A stretch of 64,000 bases of DNA, from the NCBI GenBank assembly GCA_903842065.1, contig CAIMKZ010000017.1, positions 108,386 through 172,385 of the forward strand. Direction: 5' to 3'. How positions within the stretch are numbered: position 1 is the stretch's first letter; every line of letters begins with the position of its first letter. Positions 34,038-42,910 of this stretch are shown here, piece by piece. The notes below the pieces were generated by a model that saw nothing but the letters and a program-made list of their open reading frames with translations, ran no database searches and had not been told where the DNA came from. Made by a program: the position numbers and the translations under genes. This DNA comes from an uncultured Acidobacteriaceae bacterium. Its GTDB lineage: Bacteria > Acidobacteriota > Terriglobia > Terriglobales > Acidobacteriaceae.

Positions 34038-35222
34038 ATGCAAATGCGTCCCTGCTGGGCCGAGATTGACACTCGCGCCGTTGAAGAAAACTTCCGCCTG
34101 CTTGAATCGCTGGCCGCGCCGCACGCCGAGCTGCTGGCCATCGTAAAGGCCGATGCCTACGGCCACTCGCTCGAGCTTTGCGCGCCGGCCGCCGTTCGCG
34201 CCGGAGCAAAGTGGCTGGGCGTTACCAGCGTGGAAGAGGGCGTGGCCGCGCGCGCCGTCTGCCCTGAGGCCCGCATCCTCGTTATCTGCGGAGTCTTTCC
34301 CGGCCAGGCGGCCGAGCTCATCCGCCACAACCTCACCGCCGTTGCGTGGGAGCTGTGGCAGCTTGAAGACCTTGAAATCGCGGCGCAGGCCGCGGGTTTG
34401 GGACCGGGCACGCTTCCCGTTCATCTTGAGATCGATACCGGCATGAGCCGTCAGGGAGTTGACCCGCGCGCGCTCGATCCGGTGCTGGCGCGGTTCTCAC
34501 CCGGCTCGGCGCTGCAGCTTGAAGCCATCATGACGCACCTCTTCGCCGCCGACGAGTCTGACGGGCGCGTGACCGCAGAGCAGCTCGCCACCCTCGACGA
34601 GGCGCTTGGAGCCATCTCCGCCGCAGGGCACTTTGCCGAGTGGCTCAACGTCGGCAACTCCGCCGCGCTGCTTGCAGGGCAGGCCGCCGCGGTTGCGGAG
34701 CTCGCCGCCCGCCACGGCATGAGAGCCATGCTGCGTCCCGGACTCACGCTCTACGGCGTGGCGCCTGCGTACACACCGCCCTTTACCGAAGAGCCGGCCA
34801 CGCTGGCCGCTGCCCTCGCGAATCTCAAACCCGTAATGACCTGGAAGACACGCATCGTCGGCGTACGCGATGTGCCCGTGGGAACGGTAGTTGGATACAA
34901 CGCGACCTTTGTCGCCACTGAACCGATGCGTCTTGCGCTGATCGCCGCCGGATACGCCGACGGCTTAGACCGGCGACTTGGCAACCGCTTCCATCTGCTG
35001 GTACGCGGCGAGCAGGCGCCGCTGGTGGGCCGCGTCAGCATGGATCAGGCCGTCATCGACGTGACAGATCTTCCTGAAGCCAAAGCCGGCGACGAAGTGA
35101 TCCTCATCGGTGCGCAGGGAAGCGAGACGATCTCGGCCTTCGATCATGCAGCCGTGGCAGGAACGATTCCCTACCAGATCTTCACCAGCATTGGGCCGCG
35201 GGTGCCGCGCGTCGCGGTTTAA
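34038..35222 (+). CDS. alr: Alanine racemase
   Basis: A 394-residue PLP-dependent alanine racemase that makes D-alanine for peptidoglycan. The PLP lysine is Lys37 in IVKADAYGH, followed by HLEIDTGMSRQG. VGYNATF carries the second catalytic Tyr, and GRVSMDQAVIDVTDLP is the family block. The frame extends to a TTG at 34026, but ATG 34038 or 34044 gives the usual N-terminus (MRPCWAEIDTRAVEENF). It is transcribed alone. The usual GYGR context of the catalytic Tyr reads GYNATF, seen in some acidobacterial enzymes. Confidence 0.95.
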   Translation: MQMRPCWAEIDTRAVEENFRLLESLAAPHAELLAIVKADAYGHSLELCAPAAVRAGAKWLGVTSVEEGVAARAVCPEARILVICGVFPGQAAELIRHNLTAVAWELWQLEDLEIAAQAAGLGPGTLPVHLEIDTGMSRQGVDPRALDPVLARFSPGSALQLEAIMTHLFAADESDGRVTAEQLATLDEALGAISAAGHFAEWLNVGNSAALLAGQAAAVAELAARHGMRAMLRPGLTLYGVAPAYTPPFTEEPATLAAALANLKPVMTWKTRIVGVRDVPVGTVVGYNATFVATEPMRLALIAAGYADGLDRRLGNRFHLLVRGEQAPLVGRVSMDQAVIDVTDLPEAKAGDEVILIGAQGSETISAFDHAAVAGTIPYQIFTSIGPRVPRVAV

Positions 35223-35282
35223 GCCGCGTCTCTCACAGAACCCAAGCCCTGTACCGCCGGTCTCCCGACCCTCGCCTGATCT

Positions 35283-36560
35283 TCATCTATGTTTGGCGGG
35301 CAGCGTAAATGCAAACAGCGCCGCCGCCGCCGTGATGAGCGCGGAGATCAGGTAGGCGCGGGTGAACAGCCCGCTGGACGTGGCGATCGCGCCCGCGGCG
35401 ATGGGTCCGACGGTCTGCCCAATGGCGTAGATCATGGTGGCGAGCGAGAGCGCATGAGCTACCGTGGAGGTCTCAAAGTAGTCGCCGACCGCGGCGGTGA
35501 CGATTGCCACTGAGCCGAAGATCGACAGCCCATACAGAACAACAGAAACAAACAGAGCGGCGGGGCCGAGCTTGAGTCCGGCCAGCACATACGACGCGGT
35601 GTAGACAGCAAAGACGACGGCCAGACCATGGCGGCGTCCGATGCGATCCGACAGCGAGCCGAATCCCACGCCGGAGAAGAAGCTGCAAATTCCCATCCAC
35701 GACCAGTAGTAGCCGGCGGCCGGCACGCTCAGCCCGTACTCGTGAATCATGCTGAAGACGATGAAGGCACTGTAGACCGAAGTGGTGAGGCCGAAGCCCA
35801 TGTAGATGAGGCTGAGCCGCGCCAGCGCTCCACGGCTGCTGTGCCGCGCCAGAGTGCCATGGCTGCCGCCTGCCGAGAGCGGAGCGCTGCCGACCGGTTC
35901 TAGACCCAGCTCGCGGGGACTGTTGCGCAGCAGCACGCCGGAGACGGCGGCCGAGACCAGTCCGATCAGCCCCAGCACCACCCATCCCACGCGCCAGCCG
36001 TCGATTCCATAAGCGTGATTAAAGCGGGGAACCAGAAAACCGGCGAGGATGATGCCCATGCTGTTGCCCCACAGCACGATGCCGGTGGCCTTGCCGCGCT
36101 CGTTGTTGGGGAACCAGCTCTGCAACAGCGCCATCATGGCGATATTGGCCAGCCCTGTCCCCATGCCGGTGATCGTGAAAGAGACGGCGAGTGAAAGAAA
36201 GCTCTGGCTGCGTCCCATTGCGGCGAGCGACAAGCCCACAACGATAAGCCCAACGACGACGCTCACTCGCGGACGGAAGCGCCGCACCAGGTAAGGCGCA
36301 AAGAACACTGAGGCCAGATAGCCTGCAAAATTTGCGGTGCCGATCGCGCCCATCTGCGCCGCGGTCAGATGCATCCCCGCCTGCATCCCCGGCAGCTCGA
36401 TCCCGAAGGCCAGCCTGCCCAGCCCGATGGCGGACATCATCACCGGGATGCCGGTCAGGGCAATGATCCAGCGGTAGTGCGCGGTTCTGAAGTAGCGGGG
36501 AAGCAAGGCCAAACTGAAACTCCGGCTATGGCAAACGGTGTGCTCTATGCGGGTATGCAC
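35283..36560 (-). CDS. MFS transporter, YbfB/YjiJ-like
   Basis: A 425-residue major facilitator with twelve predicted membrane segments. The first (WIIALTGIPVMMSAIGLGRL) has the GxGR(L)AFG context of the YbfB/YjiJ type, followed by the cytoplasmic loop motif VRRFRPR. A later half-repeat motif is GSLSDRIGRRHG. The substrate is unknown. The first 24 residues are poorly conserved and ATG 36560 is the longest frame; a downstream start is possible. A terminator hairpin lies just upstream on the same strand, so it is likely transcribed on its own. Confidence 0.85.
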   Translation of the reverse strand: MHTRIEHTVCHSRSFSLALLPRYFRTAHYRWIIALTGIPVMMSAIGLGRLAFGIELPGMQAGMHLTAAQMGAIGTANFAGYLASVFFAPYLVRRFRPRVSVVVGLIVVGLSLAAMGRSQSFLSLAVSFTITGMGTGLANIAMMALLQSWFPNNERGKATGIVLWGNSMGIILAGFLVPRFNHAYGIDGWRVGWVVLGLIGLVSAAVSGVLLRNSPRELGLEPVGSAPLSAGGSHGTLARHSSRGALARLSLIYMGFGLTTSVYSAFIVFSMIHEYGLSVPAAGYYWSWMGICSFFSGVGFGSLSDRIGRRHGLAVVFAVYTASYVLAGLKLGPAALFVSVVLYGLSIFGSVAIVTAAVGDYFETSTVAHALSLATMIYAIGQTVGPIAAGAIATSSGLFTRAYLISALITAAAALFAFTLPAKHR

Positions 36561-36617
36561 AGTTTACTGGCTTTGCTCTGTATCGCGCTCCGGCGCTGGC
36601 AAACGCTTTATGCCGCC

Positions 36618-36679
36618 AAACACAAAGTTCGCAGTCCGTAGCCGAAAAATCCGGCCGCGAACTGCGAACTAAGTGTTTC
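36618..36679 (-). terminator. Terminator after the ECF/DUF4097 operon
   Basis: AGTTCGCAGT at 36626-36635 and ACTGCGAACT at 36661-36670 are perfect arms. They extend outward to AAACAC and GTGTTT with two mismatches. On the minus strand the hairpin follows the stop of the DUF4097 gene by about 10-20 bases and leads into TTTGTGTTTGG. Confidence 0.7.
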
Positions 36680-36687
36680 CTGCGGTG

Positions 36688-38313
36688 TTATTGCGCTACC
36701 GGCGGAGAGGGCGGCTCCTTGCCCACCTTCAGGTGGCGGGCGTTGGGCGCCGCTGGAGCGGCAGGTGGCGCAGGCGGAGCTGCGGTAACCGGCGGAGGAG
36801 GTGTGGCCGGGAAGGCCGTACCCTTCTTGATATGCAGGTCGCCGTTGCTCGAACTGAGCACGATGCGCGAAGCGCCCGCACCGATGCGGCCGTTGACGGT
36901 CTTATCGGTGCTGCCGCTGATGGTGAGCGCGTACTCGGTAACGATGTCGCCGTTGTGGGCGCGGCCATCAACGGTTCCCGATGCGTTCGGCGGCAGCGTG
37001 ACCACAACATCTCCCTTGGTGTTGCGGGCCTCGACGTTGTACGCTCCGGCCGGCGAGATGGCGATCGATCCGGCGCTGTTCTCAACGAACGTGTCGCCGT
37101 AGATCTGGCTCAAGTCGATGTCGCGCGAGTGTGTCACCACGCGTACCGTTCCGGTGGCCTCGGTAATGTTCAACGAGTCGTCGTTGAGGCTCAGGTCGCC
37201 GGGTAGGCTGGCTATCTGCACGTCGGTCTTCGATGTCTTGAAGTGCACCGCTCCGGAGACGCGCTCCATGTGCATATCGTTGAAGAAGTTGCAGCTCAGC
37301 GTCAGGCTGCCCTTCACGTCGGCGAAGGTCAAATCGCCGCACGATCCCTCGCCGGTCACGTCGCCCTGTACGTTGTGCACAGAGAACTCGCCACTCGATA
37401 GATGCGCCTGCACGCCGCCGGTGATGGTGTTTACCTTCACGTCGCCGTGGGGCGCGGTAATATCGATGCCCGCTCCGATGCCGTCCGCGGCCACGTCGCC
37501 GCGCTGGGCATTGATGGTGACGTGCGCGCCCGCCGGCACAACTACCGCCAGATTCACTCGGCCGTGGTCGTTACCAACAGACTGCACAAGGACTGAGGAG
37601 CCGTTGATCTTCACCGCGGTCTTTTCAGCGTCGAAGATCTTCTGTGCCGCGCTGTCGGAGTTGGCATAGGCGATCTCGTGGGCCTCGATCTTCAAAGTCG
37701 ATCCGGCCTCGGCTGTAACGCTTACGTCGCCGCGGGGGTTCTCGATGTCGATCGATGCATTGGACGGAACGGTCTGCTCAATCGGCTGCTCGTCGGTCTC
37801 ATGTTCGGGCAGACCGAACATATTGAACAAGTCGCCGTTGTCGTTGCCCCAGTTCCACGGCCCGGCGATGTTGCCCATGTGAGTGGACGCGCTGGCGCAC
37901 AGCCCGAGGATGGCGAGGAAGATGAGGATGCCGACAAACCCTGTGCTGCGACGCACGGGGATCGCGCGGCGCACGTCGAGCGCCCACTCGCCCAGCAGTG
38001 CCAGGCCGGCAACGATGAGCAGCATCGGCCACCAGCGGCTGTACCAGCTCCAGAAGTCAGCCGCCACAATGTGTCCGCTGTAGACCAGCATCCAGATGAC
38101 GCCCGCGGCGATGAGAATGATCGGCCCCACCACGGAGGGAACGCGCGGTCCGTAGCAGCCCTTGTAGTTCATCTTCCAGGCCTGGGCCTGGGCCTTGGCG
38201 GAGTCCCGCTGTGCCCGCCATGCAGCCTTCTGCTGTTCGCGGTAGATGCGCCACTGGGTCTTCGGATCGTACGGAGGGTATCCGCCCGGGGGCGGAGGAG
38301 GTACGGTACTCAT
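36688..38313 (-). CDS. DUF4097-family beta-repeat membrane protein
   Basis: A 541-residue protein. A Pro-rich cytoplasmic N-terminus precedes three hydrophobic segments (GPIILIAAGVIWMLVYSGHI, then WWPMLLIVAGLALLG and FVGILIFLAILGLCA). The 300-residue extracytoplasmic domain is built of DUF4097-type beta strands with recurrent D[IV] and GDV patterns (DIENPRGDVSVTAEAG, NAQRGDVAADG, APHGDVKVNTITG, NTKGDVVVTLPPNA). It ends with a Pro/Ala-rich tail. DUF4097 proteins often accompany ECF sigma/anti-sigma genes, as here. It is the last gene of the operon and overlaps the preceding gene by 4 bases. Confidence 0.88.
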   Translation of the reverse strand: MSTVPPPPPGGYPPYDPKTQWRIYREQQKAAWRAQRDSAKAQAQAWKMNYKGCYGPRVPSVVGPIILIAAGVIWMLVYSGHIVAADFWSWYSRWWPMLLIVAGLALLGEWALDVRRAIPVRRSTGFVGILIFLAILGLCASASTHMGNIAGPWNWGNDNGDLFNMFGLPEHETDEQPIEQTVPSNASIDIENPRGDVSVTAEAGSTLKIEAHEIAYANSDSAAQKIFDAEKTAVKINGSSVLVQSVGNDHGRVNLAVVVPAGAHVTINAQRGDVAADGIGAGIDITAPHGDVKVNTITGGVQAHLSSGEFSVHNVQGDVTGEGSCGDLTFADVKGSLTLSCNFFNDMHMERVSGAVHFKTSKTDVQIASLPGDLSLNDDSLNITEATGTVRVVTHSRDIDLSQIYGDTFVENSAGSIAISPAGAYNVEARNTKGDVVVTLPPNASGTVDGRAHNGDIVTEYALTISGSTDKTVNGRIGAGASRIVLSSSNGDLHIKKGTAFPATPPPPVTAAPPAPPAAPAAPNARHLKVGKEPPSPPVAQ

Positions 38314-38594
38314 AACCTGTCTCCTTCCACGCTGGTGGTTGCATCCGTGGTGGTCGCCGCCGGGGGAACTGCTCCGGGAGACTGATACGGCATGCCCGGA
38401 TACGGCATCTGCGGAGGCGGCTCGGATGCCAGCGCCGCGCGCTCGGCCAGCTTGATCACTCCAATCAGAATCAGCAGCAGCGGCACAAACAGGTGCCAGC
38501 TTGCCACGCCTGCCTGATGCAGCAGCGCGATGATACCCAGAAGCAGCAGAATCGCCGGACCCATCAAGCGGTGAATCAAGAGATAACGGTTCAT
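38310..38594 (-). CDS. Small two-helix membrane protein of the ECF operon
   Basis: A 94-residue protein with two hydrophobic helices (MGPAILLLLGIIALLHQAGV and LFVPLLLILIGVIKLA) and a Pro/Thr-rich tail. It resembles DUF5668-like (LiaI-type) membrane proteins that pair with DUF4097 partners. It overlaps its neighbours on both sides by ATGA junctions (38591-38594 and 38310-38313), indicating tight translational coupling. Confidence 0.8.
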   Translation of the reverse strand: MNRYLLIHRLMGPAILLLLGIIALLHQAGVASWHLFVPLLLILIGVIKLAERAALASEPPPQMPYPGMPYQSPGAVPPAATTTDATTSVEGDRL

Positions 38595-39535
38595 TTCGAA
38601 TCTCCTTGTACGTCGTTATCGAGCGGTTGCTGTCCGGGTTCGGTGGAATGGTTTTCAGTAGCGGCCGCGACAGGCTGCGCAGGCGGCATCATAGAGCGCG
38701 CGTCGCGAACGCGGCGGATCGCCAGCCACACGCCAAGCGCGATGAGCACGATGGGGCCGGTGAACTCAAAGACCCGGCTGGAGAACTGCCCCAGCAGGAA
38801 CATCACGCCGATGGCGATGAGCACGATGGCCGCGATCGGCTCCCTGCGGCGCCAGGTGCCCGGCGGAACAGGCGGCATGGGGGGAACATATCCCTGCGCC
38901 TGCGGCGACGGGTAGCCGGCGTATCCCGAGTAAGGCGGCTGCTGATATGCGCCCTGCCAGGGATTCTGTGCCGGAGGAGGCTGCACCGGAGGCGTATAGC
39001 TCGCCGCCGGAGGCTGATAGGCCGCCTGCTGCTGACCCTGCGCCTGACCGGGACCCTGAGGAGGAATCACCCTGCCCCGCTGCATCTCATGCGTCAGCCA
39101 GTTCACCAGCTCGTTGATCCCCAGAGGATCGGGCAGCGGCTGGCCGTCGCGCCGCGCCTTCGCCGTCTGGAAGGCGTCGAACACCTGGTAGAACATCCAG
39201 GCCATCACCAGCAAGCCCAGCACATCCACAGCGTGCGACATGCTCACCAGAATGGCGAAGACGATCACATGCAGAAAGCCCTTGACGAACTGGCCGTTGT
39301 AAAAAGCTCCCACGCCGGGGATGAGGCCGAGCCATGCGGCCGCTATGGGGTTAGGCATGCCAGGAGGCGGCGCGGCGGGCGCAAAGCCGGGCGGTACGCC
39401 CTGCCACGCTGTACGGCAGGGATCGCACAACACGCGTCCTGAGGGTTCGCGGCGCTCACAGGCCGCGCACAGAGCCTTGCCACAACTCTGGCAGTAGGCC
39501 ACCGAAGTATTGCCGGGGTGATTTACGCAGTCCAT
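38591..39535 (-). CDS. B-box-type zinc finger membrane protein
   Basis: A 314-residue protein. The N-terminus is a B-box-like zinc finger (MDCVNHPGNTSVAYCQSCGK, then LCAACERR and LCDPCRTAW). A region with at least two membrane segments follows (IAAAWLGLIPGVGAFYNGQF, HVIVFAILVSMSHAVDVLGL). A long Gln/Pro/Tyr-rich linker and a C-terminal LiaI-like helix pair (IAAIVLIAIGVMFLLGQF, FTGPIVLIALGVWLAIRR) complete it. The B-box plus membrane layout is frequent in acidobacterial ECF operons. It may act as an interaction adaptor for the downstream membrane proteins; that is inferred. Confidence 0.85.
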   Translation of the reverse strand: MDCVNHPGNTSVAYCQSCGKALCAACERREPSGRVLCDPCRTAWQGVPPGFAPAAPPPGMPNPIAAAWLGLIPGVGAFYNGQFVKGFLHVIVFAILVSMSHAVDVLGLLVMAWMFYQVFDAFQTAKARRDGQPLPDPLGINELVNWLTHEMQRGRVIPPQGPGQAQGQQQAAYQPPAASYTPPVQPPPAQNPWQGAYQQPPYSGYAGYPSPQAQGYVPPMPPVPPGTWRRREPIAAIVLIAIGVMFLLGQFSSRVFEFTGPIVLIALGVWLAIRRVRDARSMMPPAQPVAAATENHSTEPGQQPLDNDVQGDSK

Positions 39536-39537
39536 TG

Positions 39538-40326
39538 TTAGCTCCTTTCCGTTTCGCCAGTCGTGGAGTTCCGGAGCCGCCAGAGTGCGCGTGCCTTCAC
39601 GTTCGGGTCGAGGGAGGTTTCAATTAAATAGGGGTCATTGGCCGGTTGGGCCGATTGCTGCGGCGGATCGGCTTTCGATCCGCCGCCTTTAGGGTCTTGG
39701 CGCGACTCGCCCGGCGCCGGCGAACTCTCGCTCGGCAGCACCTCTTCGCCCCGGCTCTTCAGCCCGCGCACGCGCGATTGCACCTCGTAAACAAACCGCA
39801 GGTGATCGTAGTAGCGAACCAGCGGAACAGACGCCATGTTCACACGCCGCTCAAGGTAAGAGCGCATCGTGCTGGGCCGCAGGTCGGCCAGGCGAAGCTC
39901 TGTGATCTTTACGCCGCTCAAATTCAGCGTCAGCGCGATCGAGAAGAAGGCCATCGCGGCGGTCATCATCAGCCGCGGTTCAGCCCAGCGGCGAATATAG
40001 CCGATAAACCCGGCATGTACTCCGGCCGGAAGTTCCTGCATCCCGGCCCCGGCAAAGACCGGCTCGGCCTTATGCCCAGGCCCGGTACGCGCCAGAATCC
40101 GGTCGGCCAGATCAGCCGGAACCGCGGGCTCGTCTGACAAAAACTCCAGCCACTCCCGGCCCCGGCGGGCCTCGTCAAACAGCGCCGTGCAGGACGAGCA
40201 CGTGGCCATGTGCCCCGTGAACTCGGCCTCGTCCTCTGGACGAAGCAACCCGTCGAGCGCGTCCGCCAACAGCGTCTCCCACAGCCCGCAGGCCGGAGAG
40301 CTCGGAATGAATGTGCGCTCAGTCAT
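39538..40326 (-). CDS. Anti-sigma factor (zf-HC2 type)
   Basis: A 262-residue membrane anti-sigma factor. The zinc-finger anti-sigma motif is visible as GHMATCSSC (His39, Cys43, Cys46). One transmembrane segment (MMTAAMAFFSIALTLNLSGV) lies near residues 119-140, and the C-terminal domain is extracytoplasmic, with a Pro/Ser/Gly-rich region. It presumably sequesters the adjacent ECF sigma factor (2-base gap) until an envelope signal arrives. The order sigma - anti-sigma - B-box - LiaI-like - DUF4097 forms one operon. Confidence 0.88.
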   Translation of the reverse strand: MTERTFIPSSPACGLWETLLADALDGLLRPEDEAEFTGHMATCSSCTALFDEARRGREWLEFLSDEPAVPADLADRILARTGPGHKAEPVFAGAGMQELPAGVHAGFIGYIRRWAEPRLMMTAAMAFFSIALTLNLSGVKITELRLADLRPSTMRSYLERRVNMASVPLVRYYDHLRFVYEVQSRVRGLKSRGEEVLPSESSPAPGESRQDPKGGGSKADPPQQSAQPANDPYLIETSLDPNVKARALWRLRNSTTGETERS

Positions 40327-40328
40327 GG

Positions 40329-41078
40329 CTACATCACCTCTCTCTTGTTACGTTCCAGCAGGCGGGCTAGTTCCGCCCGGCCCCTGCTGATGCGGGACTT
40401 CACGGTCCCTTCGGGAATACTCAGTACCTGTGCAATCTCCTTGTAGTCCAGGTCCTGCAAATCTCTTAGAATCACTGCCTCGCGCAGCTCTGGCGACACC
40501 TGCGCCAGCGCCCGCTGCACCATCGACTCCAGCTCTTTCCGTACCGCCGAATCGTGCGGCGAAGGCCCGGAGGCCATCAGCCGGTCGGCGGGCTTCAGTT
40601 CGTCGTCCTCGCCCCAGCCCTCGTCCAGCGAGTTGGTCGCCCGCTGATTCCGCGTCCGCCGGAAGTTATCCACCAGCAGGTTGCGGGTCATCGTCGTGAT
40701 CCACACCGGCAAACTGCCCCGCGCGGAGTCAAACGACGCAAGGTTCGAGTAGATCTTCAGGAACACGTCCTGGGTCAGATCCTCGGCGTCGGCCTGGTTC
40801 CCCGTAAACCGGTAGCAGAGGCCGTAGACCCGCCGGTGATGCGTACGGACCATCAGCGCCCACGCGCTCGAATCCCCGTCCATGCACTGCCGGACAAGCT
40901 GGACTCCGTCGATCTCGATCGCTCCGTCCACGATCCTCCCGGCGCTTTCGGCTTCCGTTGCCGTTACGCCCAGGTCACGCCGCTCCCATGCCGTCCGCGC
41001 TTGCGGCTCTCGGCCTCCCCGGCTTGGAGAGGCTGCCAGGGGGAACATCGACCAGCTTAATGTACCAACGCACTGCAT
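40329..41078 (-). CDS. ECF-type RNA polymerase sigma factor
   Basis: A 249-residue ECF sigma factor. Region 2 is clear (AWALMVRTHHRRVYGLCYRF, then AEDLTQDVFLKIYSNL and VWITTMTRNLLVDNFRR). Region 4 is also clear (DLDYKEIAQVLSIPEGTVKS then RISRGRAEL). The first 55 residues are not homologous. The start is uncertain: ATG 41078 and ATG 41048 both lack a ribosome binding site, and a later start is likely. It leads the five-gene operon and is divergent from the bacteriohemerythrin gene, so its own promoter should lie in 41079-41261. Confidence 0.93.
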   Translation of the reverse strand: MQCVGTLSWSMFPLAASPSRGGREPQARTAWERRDLGVTATEAESAGRIVDGAIEIDGVQLVRQCMDGDSSAWALMVRTHHRRVYGLCYRFTGNQADAEDLTQDVFLKIYSNLASFDSARGSLPVWITTMTRNLLVDNFRRTRNQRATNSLDEGWGEDDELKPADRLMASGPSPHDSAVRKELESMVQRALAQVSPELREAVILRDLQDLDYKEIAQVLSIPEGTVKSRISRGRAELARLLERNKREVM

Positions 41079-41261
41079 GGGTGGTGGTACGCAGTATTTT
41101 CTCCGTTGGTTCCAATTGGAGAATTTTAAGCTGGTTTCCGGCTCGCCTGTCCCGCTCCGGCCATGAATTGGGTCCGGCTAATATTTGAGCCCCCGGGGCC
41201 GATGGACTTCCTATCCCGGCGCCGCTCCCACACCCCAGCCGGCCGAAAGGCGAGTGAACCG

Positions 41262-41672
41262 ATGGCAACCCTTACCTGGAATGAATCCTTTGCGACCGGA
41301 ATTGCAGAGCTGGACACAGAGCACAAGACCATGGTCGCCATCTTCAACGACCTGCATGATTCTGTCGAATCGGTAAACTCCAGGCAGCGAATCTCACGGT
41401 GCCTCGACCGGCTCACCGCTCAAGCAATCGAGCACTTCGCGCGCGAAGAGCGGCTGTTTATGGCGACAGCCTATCCACGCGCCGTCCACCACAAGAAAGA
41501 GCACGATGAGATGAAGCTTTGGGCTGCGGGCTTTCAAAAGCGGCTCGACGAAGGCATGGCCGAAGGAATGCTCCTGACCGCATTGGACAGCCTGAAAGAG
41601 TGCATCTACGAGCACATGCGCACGGCAGATGCGGAGTTCGTTCCTTATCTCATCGCTGAGCTCGCCGCCTGA
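41262..41672 (+). CDS. Bacteriohemerythrin
   Basis: A 136-residue oxygen-carrying di-iron protein. Iron ligands are visible in order: His in LDTEHKTM, His and Glu in AIEHFAREERLF, two His in HHKKEHDEM, then His and Asp in EHMRTADAEF. The fold is a four-helix bundle. ATG 41262 (MATLTWNESFATGIAELDTE) matches the family start; the longer frame from 41163 is not protein-like. It may serve oxygen sensing or storage. Divergent from the ECF sigma gene. Confidence 0.92.
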   Translation: MATLTWNESFATGIAELDTEHKTMVAIFNDLHDSVESVNSRQRISRCLDRLTAQAIEHFAREERLFMATAYPRAVHHKKEHDEMKLWAAGFQKRLDEGMAEGMLLTALDSLKECIYEHMRTADAEFVPYLIAELAA

Positions 41673-41747
41673 GCCTTCGCCCCTTCTGTTTTACAATTCC
41701 TCCGAAGTCGCGCCCCTTAACGGCGCGCTCTGAAAGGCAGATCATCC

Positions 41748-42668
41748 ATGGAACCCGGCTTCGAGCCAACTGGCGTCTTCGTGCTCTTTGTCATCGGCGT
41801 TGCACTTCTCTTCGTTCTGGTCACCGTCTTCAAGTCCTTCTACACGGTCCGCACTTATACCGCCGGCGTCGTCGAGCGCTTCGGCAAGTTCAACCGCGTC
41901 GCCCGGCCCGGATTGCAGTTCCTCGTCCCCTACTGCGAGACCGTCCGCCTCGTCGATCTACAGGTCAAGCAGGCCATCGTCAACGTCGAAACCAAGACCA
42001 AGGACAACGTCTTCGTCACCATTCCCGTCTCGGTGCAGTACCAGGTCGTCGAGGCTAAGGTCTTTGACGCCTTCTACAAGCTCAGCGACCCACAGCGCCA
42101 GATCGAGGCATACGTCTACAGCTCGATCCTCGGCCACGTGCCCACGCTCACCCTCGACGTGGCCTTCGAGCAGCAGCAGCAGATCTCCGCCGCTGTTAAA
42201 AAAGACCTCGACGTGGTCATGGACAACTTCGGATACAACATCCTCCGCGCCCTGGTCACCGACATCGTGCCCGACGCCAAGGTCAAGTCGGCCATGAACG
42301 ACATCAACGCCGCTCAGCGCGAGCAGATCGCCGCCCAGGCCCGCGGCGAGGCCGAAAAGATCATGAAGGTCAAGCAGGCCGAAGCCGAAGCCGAGTCCAA
42401 GGCCCTGCAAGGCGACGGCACCGCCCGCCAGCGCCAGGCCATCATCAAAGGCCTCCAGGCCTCGGTCGAAGAGTTCAAAACCGCCGTCGAAGGCTCCACC
42501 GCCAAGGACATCATGGCCATGGTCCTCATGACCCAGTACTTCGACACCATGCGCGAGGTAGGCGTAGTGGGCAAGTCCAGCACCATCTTCCTGCCCAGCT
42601 CTCCCGGCACGGTCAACGACTTAATGACCCAGATCCTCGCCGGCTTCCAGGGGTCTAAGACCTCCTGA
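41748..42668 (+). CDS. SPFH/stomatin-like membrane protein
   Basis: A 306-residue stomatin/prohibitin-type protein. The N-terminal transmembrane segment (GVFVLFVIGVALLFVLVTVF) is followed by the SPFH domain (RPGLQFLVPYCETVRLVDLQ, then IPVSVQYQVVEAKVFDAFY). A long helical coiled coil (AQREQIAAQARGEAEKIMKV, then AEAEAESKALQGDG) and a C-terminal tail complete it. It resembles the eukaryote-like SPFH group. Probably membrane microdomain scaffolding. It is monocistronic. Confidence 0.92.
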   Translation: MEPGFEPTGVFVLFVIGVALLFVLVTVFKSFYTVRTYTAGVVERFGKFNRVARPGLQFLVPYCETVRLVDLQVKQAIVNVETKTKDNVFVTIPVSVQYQVVEAKVFDAFYKLSDPQRQIEAYVYSSILGHVPTLTLDVAFEQQQQISAAVKKDLDVVMDNFGYNILRALVTDIVPDAKVKSAMNDINAAQREQIAAQARGEAEKIMKVKQAEAEAESKALQGDGTARQRQAIIKGLQASVEEFKTAVEGSTAKDIMAMVLMTQYFDTMREVGVVGKSSTIFLPSSPGTVNDLMTQILAGFQGSKTS

Positions 42669-42712
42669 AGACCGGATTGCTCACGCCAGCCACTCTTCAC
42701 CAACTACTGAAC

Positions 42713-42748
42713 CTGGGTGCCCCAGGTCTTGATTCTGAGACCTGGGAG
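42713..42748. repeat. Palindromic intergenic repeat, family A, copy 4
   Basis: CTGGGTG, then CCCAGGTCTT at 42721-42730 and GAGACCTGGG at 42737-42746, downstream of the SPFH gene. The loop GATTCT is shared with copy 3. Confidence 0.9.
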
Positions 42749-42800
42749 ACCACAGAATTCCACCGTAGTCTTTTCAAAAGCAAACCCTCCACAAAATCTG

Positions 42801-42846
42801 GCTGCCCTGGGTCTCGTCCGCCGAGGCGGATGAGACCCGGAAACCA
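42801..42846. repeat. Palindromic intergenic repeat, family B, copy 1
   Basis: GCTGCCCTGGGTCTC arm with an inner perfect stem TCCGCC (42817-42822) / GGCGGA (42825-42830), closing with GAGACCCGG at 42832-42840. It lies 53 bases after a family A copy and 65 bases before the VOC gene. Confidence 0.8.
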
Positions 42847-42910
42847 CTTCCGTTACACTGTCATCCTTGAGGCTCTCACTCTTCCCAACCGCGCCTCACA
42901 AGGAGACTCC

